64,000 nt of DNA from contig NZ_JAKSYJ010000093.1 in NCBI RefSeq assembly GCF_022829365.1, forward strand, positions 62,001 to 126,000, written 5' to 3'. Origin of the DNA: Methylobacterium sp. J-077. GTDB taxonomy: Bacteria; Pseudomonadota; Alphaproteobacteria; Rhizobiales; Beijerinckiaceae. Made by a program: the position numbers and the translations under genes. Below, piece after piece: positions 40,617-48,362 of the stretch; within the stretch, counting starts at the first letter, position 1, and every line of letters begins with the position of its first letter. The notes below the pieces were generated by a model that saw only the letters and a list, made by a program, of their open reading frames with translations, was not told the origin of the DNA and ran no database searches.

Positions 40617-43600
40617 TCAGCCCTCGATCCCTGCCTGTTCCAATGCCGCCCGGATGTCGTCTCCGCTCAAGGTCCGGATCACCGGGCCTGAGGTCCAAAT
40701 CAGCATCGGCCGAATCGTCCGGTCCGGATAGATCTGGCCGAGAAGCTGCGCGTAGAGGGCGATCTGCCCGGCTTCGGCGGGCGGCAGCGGCTCGTCCGCG
40801 GCCGGGGGCCGGCCGGTCTTGAAATCGGCGATCCGGATCGTGTCGGCGGCGACGGCGAGGCGGTCGACCCGGCCCTGCACCACCCGCTCACCGCCGCCGG
40901 CCCGCACCCGGCCCGTCAGGTTCACCTCGGCCCGGGCCTCGGGGGCGAAGAGCGGGGCCAGCTCCGGATCGTCGATCAGGCGCAGCACCGAGCGGACGAT
41001 GCCGGAGGTCGCCGGGCGCGGAAGGCCGGGGGCGCGGGCGCGCACGAAGGCGAGGCCGGCCGATTCCCGGCGCTCCGGCTCGATCCGGGGCAGGTGCTGC
41101 AGCAGGGAATGGATCAGGATGCCCCGGCGGCGCGCCTGGGCGTCGGCGAGGCGGGGCGGCGGCACCCGAGAGCCGTCGGCGGCCTGGAGGGCGCCGGATG
41201 GGTTGAGAACCGGGATCTCCGGCTCCGGCGGCACGGGGGTGCGCAGCCAGTCCGGTTCCGCCTCGCGGGCGATCGTCGGTGCCGGAATCTCCGGCGGGCG
41301 GAACGTCTCGGTGCCGTCCCGCCACAGGGTCGCGGGGCCGTAGGGCAGGTCCAGGGCCTGCCCGGCGCCGAGGGCGGCTTCCAGGCCGGCCCGGACCATC
41401 CGGCACCAGGCCGCCTCGCTCTCCCGCTCGTGGCCCCGGAACGGCGCCACGATCAGCCGGTCGGCCGCCCGGGTCATGGCCACGTAGAGCAGGCGGTTGT
41501 GCTCCTGCCGCGCCCGGGCGAGCAGCGCCGCCCGGGCCTCGCCGGTGGCCACGCAATCCAGCGTCTTGCCGCTCGACCAGACCGGCGGCAGCGCCGTGCC
41601 GTTGTCCGCTAGCGGCAGCAGCGGCGGGTCGTTGCGCCCGAACGGCTCGCAGCCGTCCATGACCACAACCACCGGCGCCTCGAGCCCCTTGGCCCCGTGC
41701 ACGGTCATCACCCGCACCTCGTCGCGGCCCGATTCCATGTCGCGCTTGACCGTGTGGCCCGCCTCGGTCCCGACATAGCGGGCCAGGAAGCCGCCGAGGG
41801 AGGGCGCGTCCTCGCCAGTCTCGGCCTGGGCGGCAGCGGCCAGGAACACGTCGATGGCATCGCCCGCCTCGCCGCCGAGCCGGGCGACCAGCTTCGCCCG
41901 CCCGCCCTGCGGCCCGAGGAGCCGCGCGTAGAAGCCGAACGGGCCGTGGAGGCCCGCGAGCGCGATCCAGTCCGCGAGCGCCGCGAGCCCGCTTATCGCT
42001 GCGGGATCGCCCGCCTCGGCGTGGCGGTGCAGGGCATCCTCCAGCGTCTCCGAGAGTTCGCGGCGTGCCGCCAGGCGAACCAGATCGTCGTCGGTGAGAC
42101 CGACCAGCGGCGTCTTGAGCGCGGTGGCGAGCGTCAGGTCGTCGGCCGGCAGTAGCCCGGCCCGGCCGGCGGCGACGAGGTCGGCCACCGCGATATGGGC
42201 CGAGACCTCCAGCCGGTCCTGGCCGGCGACCGGGACGCCGAGGCCTTTCAGGGACCGGATCACCTCCTCGAAGGCCGGCCCGCGCTTGCGCACCAGGATC
42301 AGTACGTCGCCCGGGCGCCAGACCCGGCCGGTGGCGTCGCCCTGGTTCGTCCAGGTCCGCACCGCCTGCGCCACCCTGCGGGCGGTGACGATCGCCGGGG
42401 CGCTGGTCTCGGGGGCGTCCACCGGCGCCGTCCAGGCATCTGGCTCCGGCGCAGGCTCGGGCTCCGCGATCGGCCACAGCTCCACCGCCCCGGGGGCGCC
42501 GGGCCGGGCGCTGGCATGGACGGTCCTGCGGGCGGTATCCTCGAAGGCCAAGCCCTCGTTGTGCGCGTCGATGGCGAACACCGCGTCGACCGCCCGGAGG
42601 ATCAGGCCGGTGGAGCGGAACGACAGGGTCAGCGGCACGTCCTCGAAGGTGAGGCCGGCCGCGCGCGATTCCTGGATCCAGGCCGCCCGGGTGAGGGCGA
42701 ATTCCCGCGGCTCGGCGCCCTGGAAGCCGTAGATCGACTGCTTCGGGTCACCCACGGCGAAGCGCGTCCGGGTCCCGGCCCGGGCGCCCTCGCCGGCGGC
42801 GAATTCCTGGGTGATCGCCCGCAGGATCTCCCATTGCTCCGGGTTGGTGTCCTGCGCCTCGTCGACCAGCACGTGGTCGATGCCGCGGTCGAGCTTGTAC
42901 AGCACCCAGCCGGCCCCGACCCGGGCCAGCAGGTCCAGGGCCTTGTGGATCAGATCGTCGAAATCCAGCGCCCCGAGCCGGGCCTTCTGGGCCTCGACCC
43001 GGCGGTGGATCTCGGCGGCGAGCTGGAACAGGGCCTGCGTCCGGGCATGGGCCCGTGCGGCGCGGAGCCGATCGAACAAGGGCTCTAGCCGGTCGCGCTC
43101 GGCGATCAGGCTTTCCTTTGCCGACGCCGGGACGCTCTTGGTGCCGAGGCTGCTGTCGGCCTTGGGCTCGTCCTTCTGGGTGAAGAACACCGCCCGGTAC
43201 AGGTCGAGCGCCTCGGTCCGGTCCGGCAGCCCCTCTGACCGCACCTGCTCGGCCTCGGCCGCCGCCAGGGCATCGGCCAGCTTCTCGTCGTTGGCCTTGC
43301 CGGTGCGCAGGGCTTCGATCAACGCTGCCCGATCCTCGGGGCTGCAACCCGGGCCGCCATCCAGGATCGCGGCCTCGATCCGCTCGGCGCTTTCCTCGGC
43401 GGCGAGACCCAGCGCCCCGTGCAGGCGCGCGAAGGCGGAATCCAGGTCGCTCCGGTCGCCGATCAGGCTGCGGGCGCGCATCGCCTGGCGGATCGCCGCC
43501 CGCAGGGTGTCGCCGGTGGCCTCGGGGGTGACCCGGGCCAGGGCGGCGCTGAGCGGCGTGTCGCCGTTCGAGACCGCGTCGGCCAGGACGTTGGCCATCT

Positions 43601-44129
43601 CGATGTCAAAAATCTCCCGGGCCTTGGTCTCGTCCAGCACCACGAAACGGGCCGGCACGTTCGCCTCGAACGGGAACATGTGCAGGAGCCGTTCGCACAG
43701 GGCGTGCAGGGTCTCGATCTTGAGGCCACCCGGCGTCTCCACCGCCCGGGCGAACAGGCGCCGGGCCATGCGCAGGCGCTCCGCGTCGGCCCGCTCGCCG
43801 GTCAGCGCCGTCAGTTCCGCCGCCAGTGCGGCATCGTCCAGGGTCACCCAGCGGCCGAGCAGGCGGAACACCCGGATCGCCATGTTGGCGGCCGCGGCCT
43901 TGGTGAAGGTCAGGCACAGGATCCGACCCGGGGGGGCGCCGTCTAGGAGCAGCCGCACCACCCGGTCGGTGAGCACCTTGGTCTTGCCGGCGCCGGCATT
44001 GGCCGAGACCCAGGCCGAGGCACGGGGATCGGCCGCCCGGCGCTGGTTGGCTTGGGTCAGGTCGTCGACGACGAAGGGGTTAGCGATGGGGGTGCTGCTC
44101 AACGGTCTCGTCCGGCTCGGCTGCGGCAC
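40617..44129 (-). CDS. addA: Double-strand break repair helicase-nuclease AddA
   Basis: 1170 residues. UvrD-type helicase motifs run from ASAWVSANAGAGKTKVLTDR (Walker A, about 45-64) through LCLTFTKAAAANMA, the DEAQDTNPEQWEI Walker B, GDPKQSIYGFQGA, VMTVHGAKGLEAPVVVV and LLYVAMTRAADRL. The C-terminal RecB-like nuclease has VVQGRVDRLAV and RIADFKTGR. AddAB is the alphaproteobacterial counterpart of RecBCD for recombinational repair. The GTG at 44129 is chosen because homology begins just after it; a longer frame upstream runs antisense through the minC paralogue. addB, which commonly precedes addA, is not next to it here. Confidence 0.9.
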   Translation of the reverse strand: MPQPSRTRPLSSTPIANPFVVDDLTQANQRRAADPRASAWVSANAGAGKTKVLTDRVVRLLLDGAPPGRILCLTFTKAAAANMAIRVFRLLGRWVTLDDAALAAELTALTGERADAERLRMARRLFARAVETPGGLKIETLHALCERLLHMFPFEANVPARFVVLDETKAREIFDIEMANVLADAVSNGDTPLSAALARVTPEATGDTLRAAIRQAMRARSLIGDRSDLDSAFARLHGALGLAAEESAERIEAAILDGGPGCSPEDRAALIEALRTGKANDEKLADALAAAEAEQVRSEGLPDRTEALDLYRAVFFTQKDEPKADSSLGTKSVPASAKESLIAERDRLEPLFDRLRAARAHARTQALFQLAAEIHRRVEAQKARLGALDFDDLIHKALDLLARVGAGWVLYKLDRGIDHVLVDEAQDTNPEQWEILRAITQEFAAGEGARAGTRTRFAVGDPKQSIYGFQGAEPREFALTRAAWIQESRAAGLTFEDVPLTLSFRSTGLILRAVDAVFAIDAHNEGLAFEDTARRTVHASARPGAPGAVELWPIAEPEPAPEPDAWTAPVDAPETSAPAIVTARRVAQAVRTWTNQGDATGRVWRPGDVLILVRKRGPAFEEVIRSLKGLGVPVAGQDRLEVSAHIAVADLVAAGRAGLLPADDLTLATALKTPLVGLTDDDLVRLAARRELSETLEDALHRHAEAGDPAAISGLAALADWIALAGLHGPFGFYARLLGPQGGRAKLVARLGGEAGDAIDVFLAAAAQAETGEDAPSLGGFLARYVGTEAGHTVKRDMESGRDEVRVMTVHGAKGLEAPVVVVMDGCEPFGRNDPPLLPLADNGTALPPVWSSGKTLDCVATGEARAALLARARQEHNRLLYVAMTRAADRLIVAPFRGHERESEAAWCRMVRAGLEAALGAGQALDLPYGPATLWRDGTETFRPPEIPAPTIAREAEPDWLRTPVPPEPEIPVLNPSGALQAADGSRVPPPRLADAQARRRGILIHSLLQHLPRIEPERRESAGLAFVRARAPGLPRPATSGIVRSVLRLIDDPELAPLFAPEARAEVNLTGRVRAGGGERVVQGRVDRLAVAADTIRIADFKTGRPPAADEPLPPAEAGQIALYAQLLGQIYPDRTIRPMLIWTSGPVIRTLSGDDIRAALEQAGIEG

Positions 44130-44213
44130 CTCTCTACAACAGAAACGCGCCTGCGGCCCGAGCAAGGCGTCACACCGGGGTTTGCGGGATTGCCCCGGGC
44201 GCGGCCACGCCGC

Positions 44214-44969
44214 ATGGATGCAGGTGACATCCTCGCGACACCGAAAACGCCCGTGACCCAGCCGACATCCGAGCCGGCGCGCCCGCCGATCCGCTTCCGG
44301 GGCCGCTCCTTCATGGCCACCGTGCTGGCTCCCGTGCCGCCCGTGGCCGATTGGTTCGGCGACCTCGACGCCCTGAACCGGCGCGCGCCCAACTTCTTCG
44401 CTGGCCGCCCGGTGATCCTCGACCTCGCCGGTCTGAAGCTCACCCGGGAGGATCTCGACGGCCTGCTGGCGGAACTCGCCGCCCGCAGGATCGCGATCCT
44501 GGGCATCGAGGGCGCGCCACCGTCGATCCTCACCCCCGAATTGCCGCCGGCCCTGTCGGGTGGCCGCCCGGTGGGCGAGATCGCAATGCCGGACGCAGAT
44601 GCGCCGCCCGAGCCGGCGTCCAAAGAGGGCGCCGCGCGCTCGCTGATCCTCGACGCGCCGGTGCGCTCGGGCCAGACCGTGCTGCATCTCGAAGGCGACG
44701 TGACCGTGCTGGGCGCCGTGGCCTCGGGCGCCGAGGTGATCGCGGGTGGCTCGATCCACGTCTACGGCGCCCTGCGCGGCCGCGCCGTAGCGGGCGCCGC
44801 CGGCGACCCTGGCGCGCGGATCTGGTGTCGCCGGTTCGAGCCGGAACTGGTGGCGATCGACGGCCTCTACCGCGCCGCCGACGACCTCGACCCGGTTTTC
44901 CGGGGTCAGGCCGTGGAGGTGCGATTGGTGGCGGATGCGATCAAGCTGGGTTTGTTCGAGCGGGGGTGA
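44214..44969 (+). CDS. MinC-like septum site-determining protein (first paralogue)
   Basis: 251 residues. The N-terminal MinC domain (IRFRGRSFMATVLAP, VILDLAGLKLTREDLDGLL) and the C-terminal beta-helix (PVRSGQTVL, GDVTVLGAVASGAEVIAGGSIHVYGALRGRAVAGA) are both present. It is a clear paralogue of the MinC encoded at 46329-47057 and keeps the RSGQ motif used in MinD binding. The C-terminus diverges (EVRLVADAIKLGLFERG). It is divergent from addA with an 84-base spacer and is not linked to minD, from which it is separated by a toxin-antitoxin pair. It could inhibit FtsZ or compete with the second MinC; this is inference. Confidence 0.85.
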   Translation: MDAGDILATPKTPVTQPTSEPARPPIRFRGRSFMATVLAPVPPVADWFGDLDALNRRAPNFFAGRPVILDLAGLKLTREDLDGLLAELAARRIAILGIEGAPPSILTPELPPALSGGRPVGEIAMPDADAPPEPASKEGAARSLILDAPVRSGQTVLHLEGDVTVLGAVASGAEVIAGGSIHVYGALRGRAVAGAAGDPGARIWCRRFEPELVAIDGLYRAADDLDPVFRGQAVEVRLVADAIKLGLFERG

Positions 44970-45093
44970 GGGCACGGCTGCGATGCCGATCGGGCATTCG
45001 CTGCCGCATCGGCTGCACCTCCCAGCGCATGGACAGCGACCCAAGGGCGGCGATAGTAGTTGAAGGTATTACCTCCGCCGGAAGGGGCAGATC

Positions 45094-45372
45094 ATGGCTG
45101 CACCGACATCGATCGAGCTCGATGACACGCTGAAAGGTCGGGTCCGGCATCTCGCAGAGATCCGCCGCCGCACGCCGCACTGGATCATGCGTGAAGCGAT
45201 CATGCAGTACGTGGAGCGCGAGGAGAAGCGCGAGGCGCTGCGGAGAGACACGCTCGATGCCTGGGAGGATTTCCAGGCCACCGGTCTCCACGCGACGGCC
45301 GAGGAGGTCGAGACGTGGCTGGCGAGCTGGGGCTCCGAGAACGAGCTCCCGTCCCCGGAATGCCACGAGTAG
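45094..45372 (+). CDS. Ribbon-helix-helix antitoxin (RelB/ParD/CopG-like)
   Basis: 92 residues. The N-terminal ribbon-helix-helix reads TSIELDDTLKGRVRHLAEIRRRTPHWI with MREAIMQYVEREE, which is typical of antitoxins that repress their own promoter. The acidic C-terminal half (ATAEEVETWLASWGSENE) should wrap the toxin. A GGAAGG ribosome binding site precedes the ATG. The toxin gene starts 12 bases before its stop, so the two overlap by 13 bases. Confidence 0.88.
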   Translation: MAAPTSIELDDTLKGRVRHLAEIRRRTPHWIMREAIMQYVEREEKREALRRDTLDAWEDFQATGLHATAEEVETWLASWGSENELPSPECHE

Positions 45373-45650
45373 TCTTCGCCCCGGCGGCACTCAGAGACCT
45401 CGAACGGCTCCGTGCATTCCTGCGTCCCAAGAGCCCTGCGGCCGCTAAGCGAGCCGGTGAAGCGATCGTCCAGGGCGTGCAAGACCTCGGTGCGCATCCC
45501 CGCATGGGCCGAACGATCGAGAACTTGCCCGAGCAATACCGAGACTGGCTGATTGATTTCGGAAATAGCGGTTACGTGGCCCGCTACCGCGTGGATGCCG
45601 ATGTGGTCACGATCCTGGCTTTACGGCACCAGAAGGAAGCGGGTTTCTGA
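45360..45650 (+). CDS. RelE/ParE-family toxin
   Basis: 96 residues with the ParE fold: VVFAPAALRDLERLRAFL, RAGEAIVQGVQDLGAHPRMGR, LRDWLIDFG-like YRDWLIDFGNSGYVARYRV and the C-terminal VTILALRHQKEAGF. ParE toxins inhibit gyrase whereas RelE toxins cut mRNA; the short Arg-x-x-x-Gly segment fits ParE better. The gene overlaps the antitoxin gene by 13 bases, a standard type II arrangement. The module lies between the two minC genes. Confidence 0.87.
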   Translation: MPRVVFAPAALRDLERLRAFLRPKSPAAAKRAGEAIVQGVQDLGAHPRMGRTIENLPEQYRDWLIDFGNSGYVARYRVDADVVTILALRHQKEAGF

Positions 45651-45693
45651 GATCGGTTTTTCATTGAATCGGTCGGTCTATCGTCCCTCGCCG

Positions 45694-45776
45694 TCATCGC
45701 GAGCGTCGCCAAGCAAACCGGGGACACGAAGGTCCGGGGCGCCTTTCGATGGGTTTCTCCGCGACGCTCGCGATGA
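45694..45776. repeat. Palindromic intergenic repeat after the toxin gene
   Basis: Perfect 16-base arms TCATCGCGAGCGTCGC (45694-45709) and its complement (45761-45776) enclose a 51-base centre that contains AAGCAAACCGGGG. The CATCGCGAGCG core resembles extragenic palindromes spread through Methylobacterium-type genomes. Its arms differ from those of the repeat at 40484-40539, so it belongs to a different family. It follows the toxin stop by 43 bases. Confidence 0.75.
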
Positions 45777-46267
45777 TGGTGAAAGCTGCCGTGCGTCCCT
45801 GATTCAGAGACCGTATGCCGAGGCGGCAACCTAGTGCATTGCAGTATTGAACGTTGTCGATGATGGATGAGCGCGCGTCACGATCACGGTCGTAGCGACC
45901 GGATTCCGAGGGCTGCCGCATACGGGTATGTTCGAAACGCGGGTTCCGACTGGTCATCAGGGACCAAGTCCACAATTCGGCGAACCGAAATTTTTGCCCT
46001 CAGAAGGCGAAACGCGCGTTGTCCTTTAGCCTACGGTCGATCCGAGTTCGGAAGTCACGGCACCGATGCGTTCGACCGCGGCATCTATGGAAAATTGTTA
46101 TTTGACATAAGCTTAAGGTAGATTGACCCAGCGCGTTCGCACGGTTGATCCGCGCCGCCCGGCCCCAATGCTGCAGGTTGCAAGGCGATTGCGGCGGCCC
46201 GGCCGCACAGGCCCCAAGCTCTATCGATACCAGGATCCCGGCAGAATTTGCCGACCGGATCCAAACC

Positions 46268-46315
46268 TTAACCCTTCGGTAACCATGCACGCCGTCAATG
46301 GTCCGGTAAGGACTC
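46268..46315 (+). promoter_or_regulatory. CtrA-like site and GANTC methylation site upstream of minC
   Basis: TTAACCCTTCGGTAAC at 46268-46283 matches the CtrA consensus TTAA-N7-TTAAC except for one base. GACTC, a GANTC site for the CcrM methylase, lies at 46311-46315, followed directly by another TTAAC (46316-46320). All lie within 61 bases of the minC ATG. The rest of the 678-base gap (45651-46328) holds the palindromic repeat and an AT-richer stretch (about 45960-46130) with no recognised gene. Confidence 0.5.
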
Positions 46316-46328
46316 TTAACGGGCCGAC

Positions 46329-47057
46329 ATGAGCGAAACCCTCCCCGAGCCGATCGACGACCCGAAGACCGCCCCAGCGGCGGCTCCCGCGCCCCGGCCG
46401 CTCAGCCTTCGCGGGCGGGCGTTCAAGGGCCTGGCCCTCACCCCCGAGCCGCCGCTGCCCGAGTGGCTCGCGGGCCTCGACGCGGCGCTCAAGCGCTCGC
46501 CGACCCTGCTGAAAGGCCGGGCCGTGATCCTGGACTGCGCCCAGCTCAAGCCCGAGCCGGACGCGCTCGAAACGTTAATGGCCGAGCTCAAGGCCCGTGG
46601 CATCGCGGTCCTGGGGATCGAAGGGATCGATACCGTCGCGTCCGGATTTCCGCCGCTGCTGGTGCAGGGGCGTCCGTCGGAGCGGGTCGAGATCCCGGCC
46701 GCCCCCGCCGAGCCGGAGCCGCAGGTGGTCACTTCGATCACCGTCGAGGGCTCTGTCCGCTCCGGACAGAGCGTGATCAACCCCACCGGCGACGTCACCG
46801 TGATGGGCTCCGTCTCCTCGGGGGCCGAGATCCTCGCGGGCGGCTCGATCCACGTCTACGGCGCCCTGCGGGGCCGCGCGATCGCAGGTGCGGCGCGCAA
46901 TCCGCGGGCCCGAATCTACTGCCGCAAATTCGAGCCCGAGTTGCTGGGGATCGACCGCCTCGTGCGGACGGCGGAGGACATGGGCACGGCCCTGCGCGGC
47001 AAGGCCGCTCAGGTCTGGCTCGATGGCGGCAACATCCGAATGGCAAGCTTAGACTAG
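46329..47057 (+). CDS. minC: Septum site-determining protein MinC
   Basis: 242 residues: an N-terminal domain (LSLRGRAFKGLALTPEPPLP, VILDCAQLKPEPDALETLM), an acidic/Pro linker (about 115-140) and the C-terminal beta-helix (GSVRSGQSVI, GDVTVMGSVSSGAEILAGGSIHVYGALRGRAIAGA). MinC blocks FtsZ ring formation and is carried to the poles by MinD. It is the first gene of minCDE and minD follows 30 bases later. It is closely similar to the MinC paralogue at 44214-44969, above all in the beta-helix. The upstream CtrA-like and GANTC sites suggest cell-cycle control. Confidence 0.93.
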   Translation: MSETLPEPIDDPKTAPAAAPAPRPLSLRGRAFKGLALTPEPPLPEWLAGLDAALKRSPTLLKGRAVILDCAQLKPEPDALETLMAELKARGIAVLGIEGIDTVASGFPPLLVQGRPSERVEIPAAPAEPEPQVVTSITVEGSVRSGQSVINPTGDVTVMGSVSSGAEILAGGSIHVYGALRGRAIAGAARNPRARIYCRKFEPELLGIDRLVRTAEDMGTALRGKAAQVWLDGGNIRMASLD

Positions 47058-47087
47058 CGCAAGCTTAGAAATCAGGGAGATCGACGC

Positions 47088-47903
47088 GTGGCAAAGGTTC
47101 TCGTCGTCACATCGGGCAAGGGCGGCGTCGGCAAGACGACGACGACCGCGGCCCTCGGAGCGGCCCTGGCGCAGGGCGGGCAGAGCGTGTGCGTCGTCGA
47201 TTTCGACGTCGGCTTGCGCAACCTCGACTTGGTCATGGGCGCCGAGCGCCGGGTGGTCTACGACCTCATCAACGTGGTCAACGGCGACGCCAAGCTGCCG
47301 CAGGCCCTGATCAAGGACAAGCGCCTCGACACCCTGCACCTGCTGCCGGCCTCACAGACTCGCGACAAGGACGCGCTCACCGATGTCGGCGTCGCCCGGG
47401 TGATGGAAGAGCTGCGCGAGCGGTTCGACTGGGTGGTGTGCGACTCGCCGGCCGGCATCGAGCGCGGGGCCCAGCTCGCCATGCACCATGCCGACGTGGC
47501 GGTTGTCGTGACCAACCCCGAGGTCTCCTCGGTGCGCGACTCCGACCGGATCATCGGGCTGCTCGATTCCAAGACCGCCAAGGCGGAGAAGGGCGAGGAG
47601 ATGGAGAAGCACCTGATCCTCACCCGCTACGACCCCATGCGGGCCGACCGCGGCGACATGCTCAAGACCGAGGACGTGCTCGACATCCTGTCGATCCCGC
47701 TGCTGGCGATCATCCCGGAGAGCCAGGAGGTGCTGCGCGCCTCGAACCTCGGCTGCCCGGTCACCCTCAACAACCCCCTCTGCGCCCCGGCACGGGCCTA
47801 CGCCGATGCGGCACGCCGGCTGAAGGGCGAGGCCGTGCCGATGAGCATGCCGACCGAGCGCAAGTCCTTCCTCGACAAGCTGTTCATGCGGAGGGCGGCA
47901 TGA
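47088..47903 (+). CDS. minD: Septum site-determining ATPase MinD
   Basis: 271 residues. The deviant Walker A motif is in VVTSGKGGVGKTTTTAALG (signature Lys included), with DFDVGLRNLDLVMGAERRVV, VVCDSPAGIERGAQLAMHHA and the C-terminal amphipathic membrane-targeting helix ERKSFLDKLFMRRAA. MinD dimerises with ATP on the membrane, recruits MinC and is released by MinE. A GGGAGA ribosome binding site lies ahead of its GTG start. The minE start overlaps its stop by four bases (ATGA). Confidence 0.96.
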   Translation: MAKVLVVTSGKGGVGKTTTTAALGAALAQGGQSVCVVDFDVGLRNLDLVMGAERRVVYDLINVVNGDAKLPQALIKDKRLDTLHLLPASQTRDKDALTDVGVARVMEELRERFDWVVCDSPAGIERGAQLAMHHADVAVVVTNPEVSSVRDSDRIIGLLDSKTAKAEKGEEMEKHLILTRYDPMRADRGDMLKTEDVLDILSIPLLAIIPESQEVLRASNLGCPVTLNNPLCAPARAYADAARRLKGEAVPMSMPTERKSFLDKLFMRRAA

Positions 47904-48238
47904 GCATCCTGGGCATCTTCCAGAAGCGCAATTCCGGCGCGGTCGCCCGCGACCGCCTGCAGCTGATCCTCGCCCACGAGCGCGCCGAGTCGGGTCGCCC
48001 CGATCTGGTGATGCAGCTCCGCGACGAGATCCTGGCGGTGATCGCCAACCACGTCTCGGTGGAAGCTGACAAGGTGAAGGTCACCCTGGAGCGCGGCGAG
48101 GGCGTCTCGACGCTGGGCCTCGACATCGAGCTGCCGCTCGGCGTCTCGGCCAAGCTCGATGCCAAACTGGCGGCCAAGCTCGCCGAGGTCGCGGCGAACG
48201 GGGCCGGGCGGAAGCCGGCAGCCAAGAAGGCCGCTTGA
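47900..48238 (+). CDS. minE: Cell division topological specificity factor MinE
   Basis: 112 residues. The membrane-targeting N-terminus (MSILGIFQKRNSGAVARDRL), the MinD-binding helix (LQLILAHERAESGRPDL) and the dimerisation region (LRDEILAVIANHV, VKVTLERGEGVSTLGLDIELP) are all present. It is longer than the E. coli protein (88 residues) through a Lys/Ala-rich C-terminal tail. It stimulates MinD ATPase to make the pole-to-pole oscillation. A strong terminator follows 40 bases later. Confidence 0.95.
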   Translation: MSILGIFQKRNSGAVARDRLQLILAHERAESGRPDLVMQLRDEILAVIANHVSVEADKVKVTLERGEGVSTLGLDIELPLGVSAKLDAKLAAKLAEVAANGAGRKPAAKKAA

Positions 48239-48278
48239 GCCGGACCGGGGATCGTCTCCGCCGACACGAACCTGCGCG

Positions 48279-48311
48279 AGCCGCGCCCGTTGAGCCGGGC
48301 GCGGCTTTTTT
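48279..48311 (+). terminator. Rho-independent terminator of the minCDE operon
   Basis: AGCCGCGCCCG (48279-48289) pairs perfectly with CGGGCGCGGCT (48296-48306) around a six-base loop and is followed by a run of six T. It ends the minCDE transcript and lies ahead of the convergent P450 gene. Confidence 0.93.
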
Positions 48312-48362
48312 GACCTCCACCGCCATAAAGCCAGATCGCTCGCGTTCGGGCGAGAACGGGGA

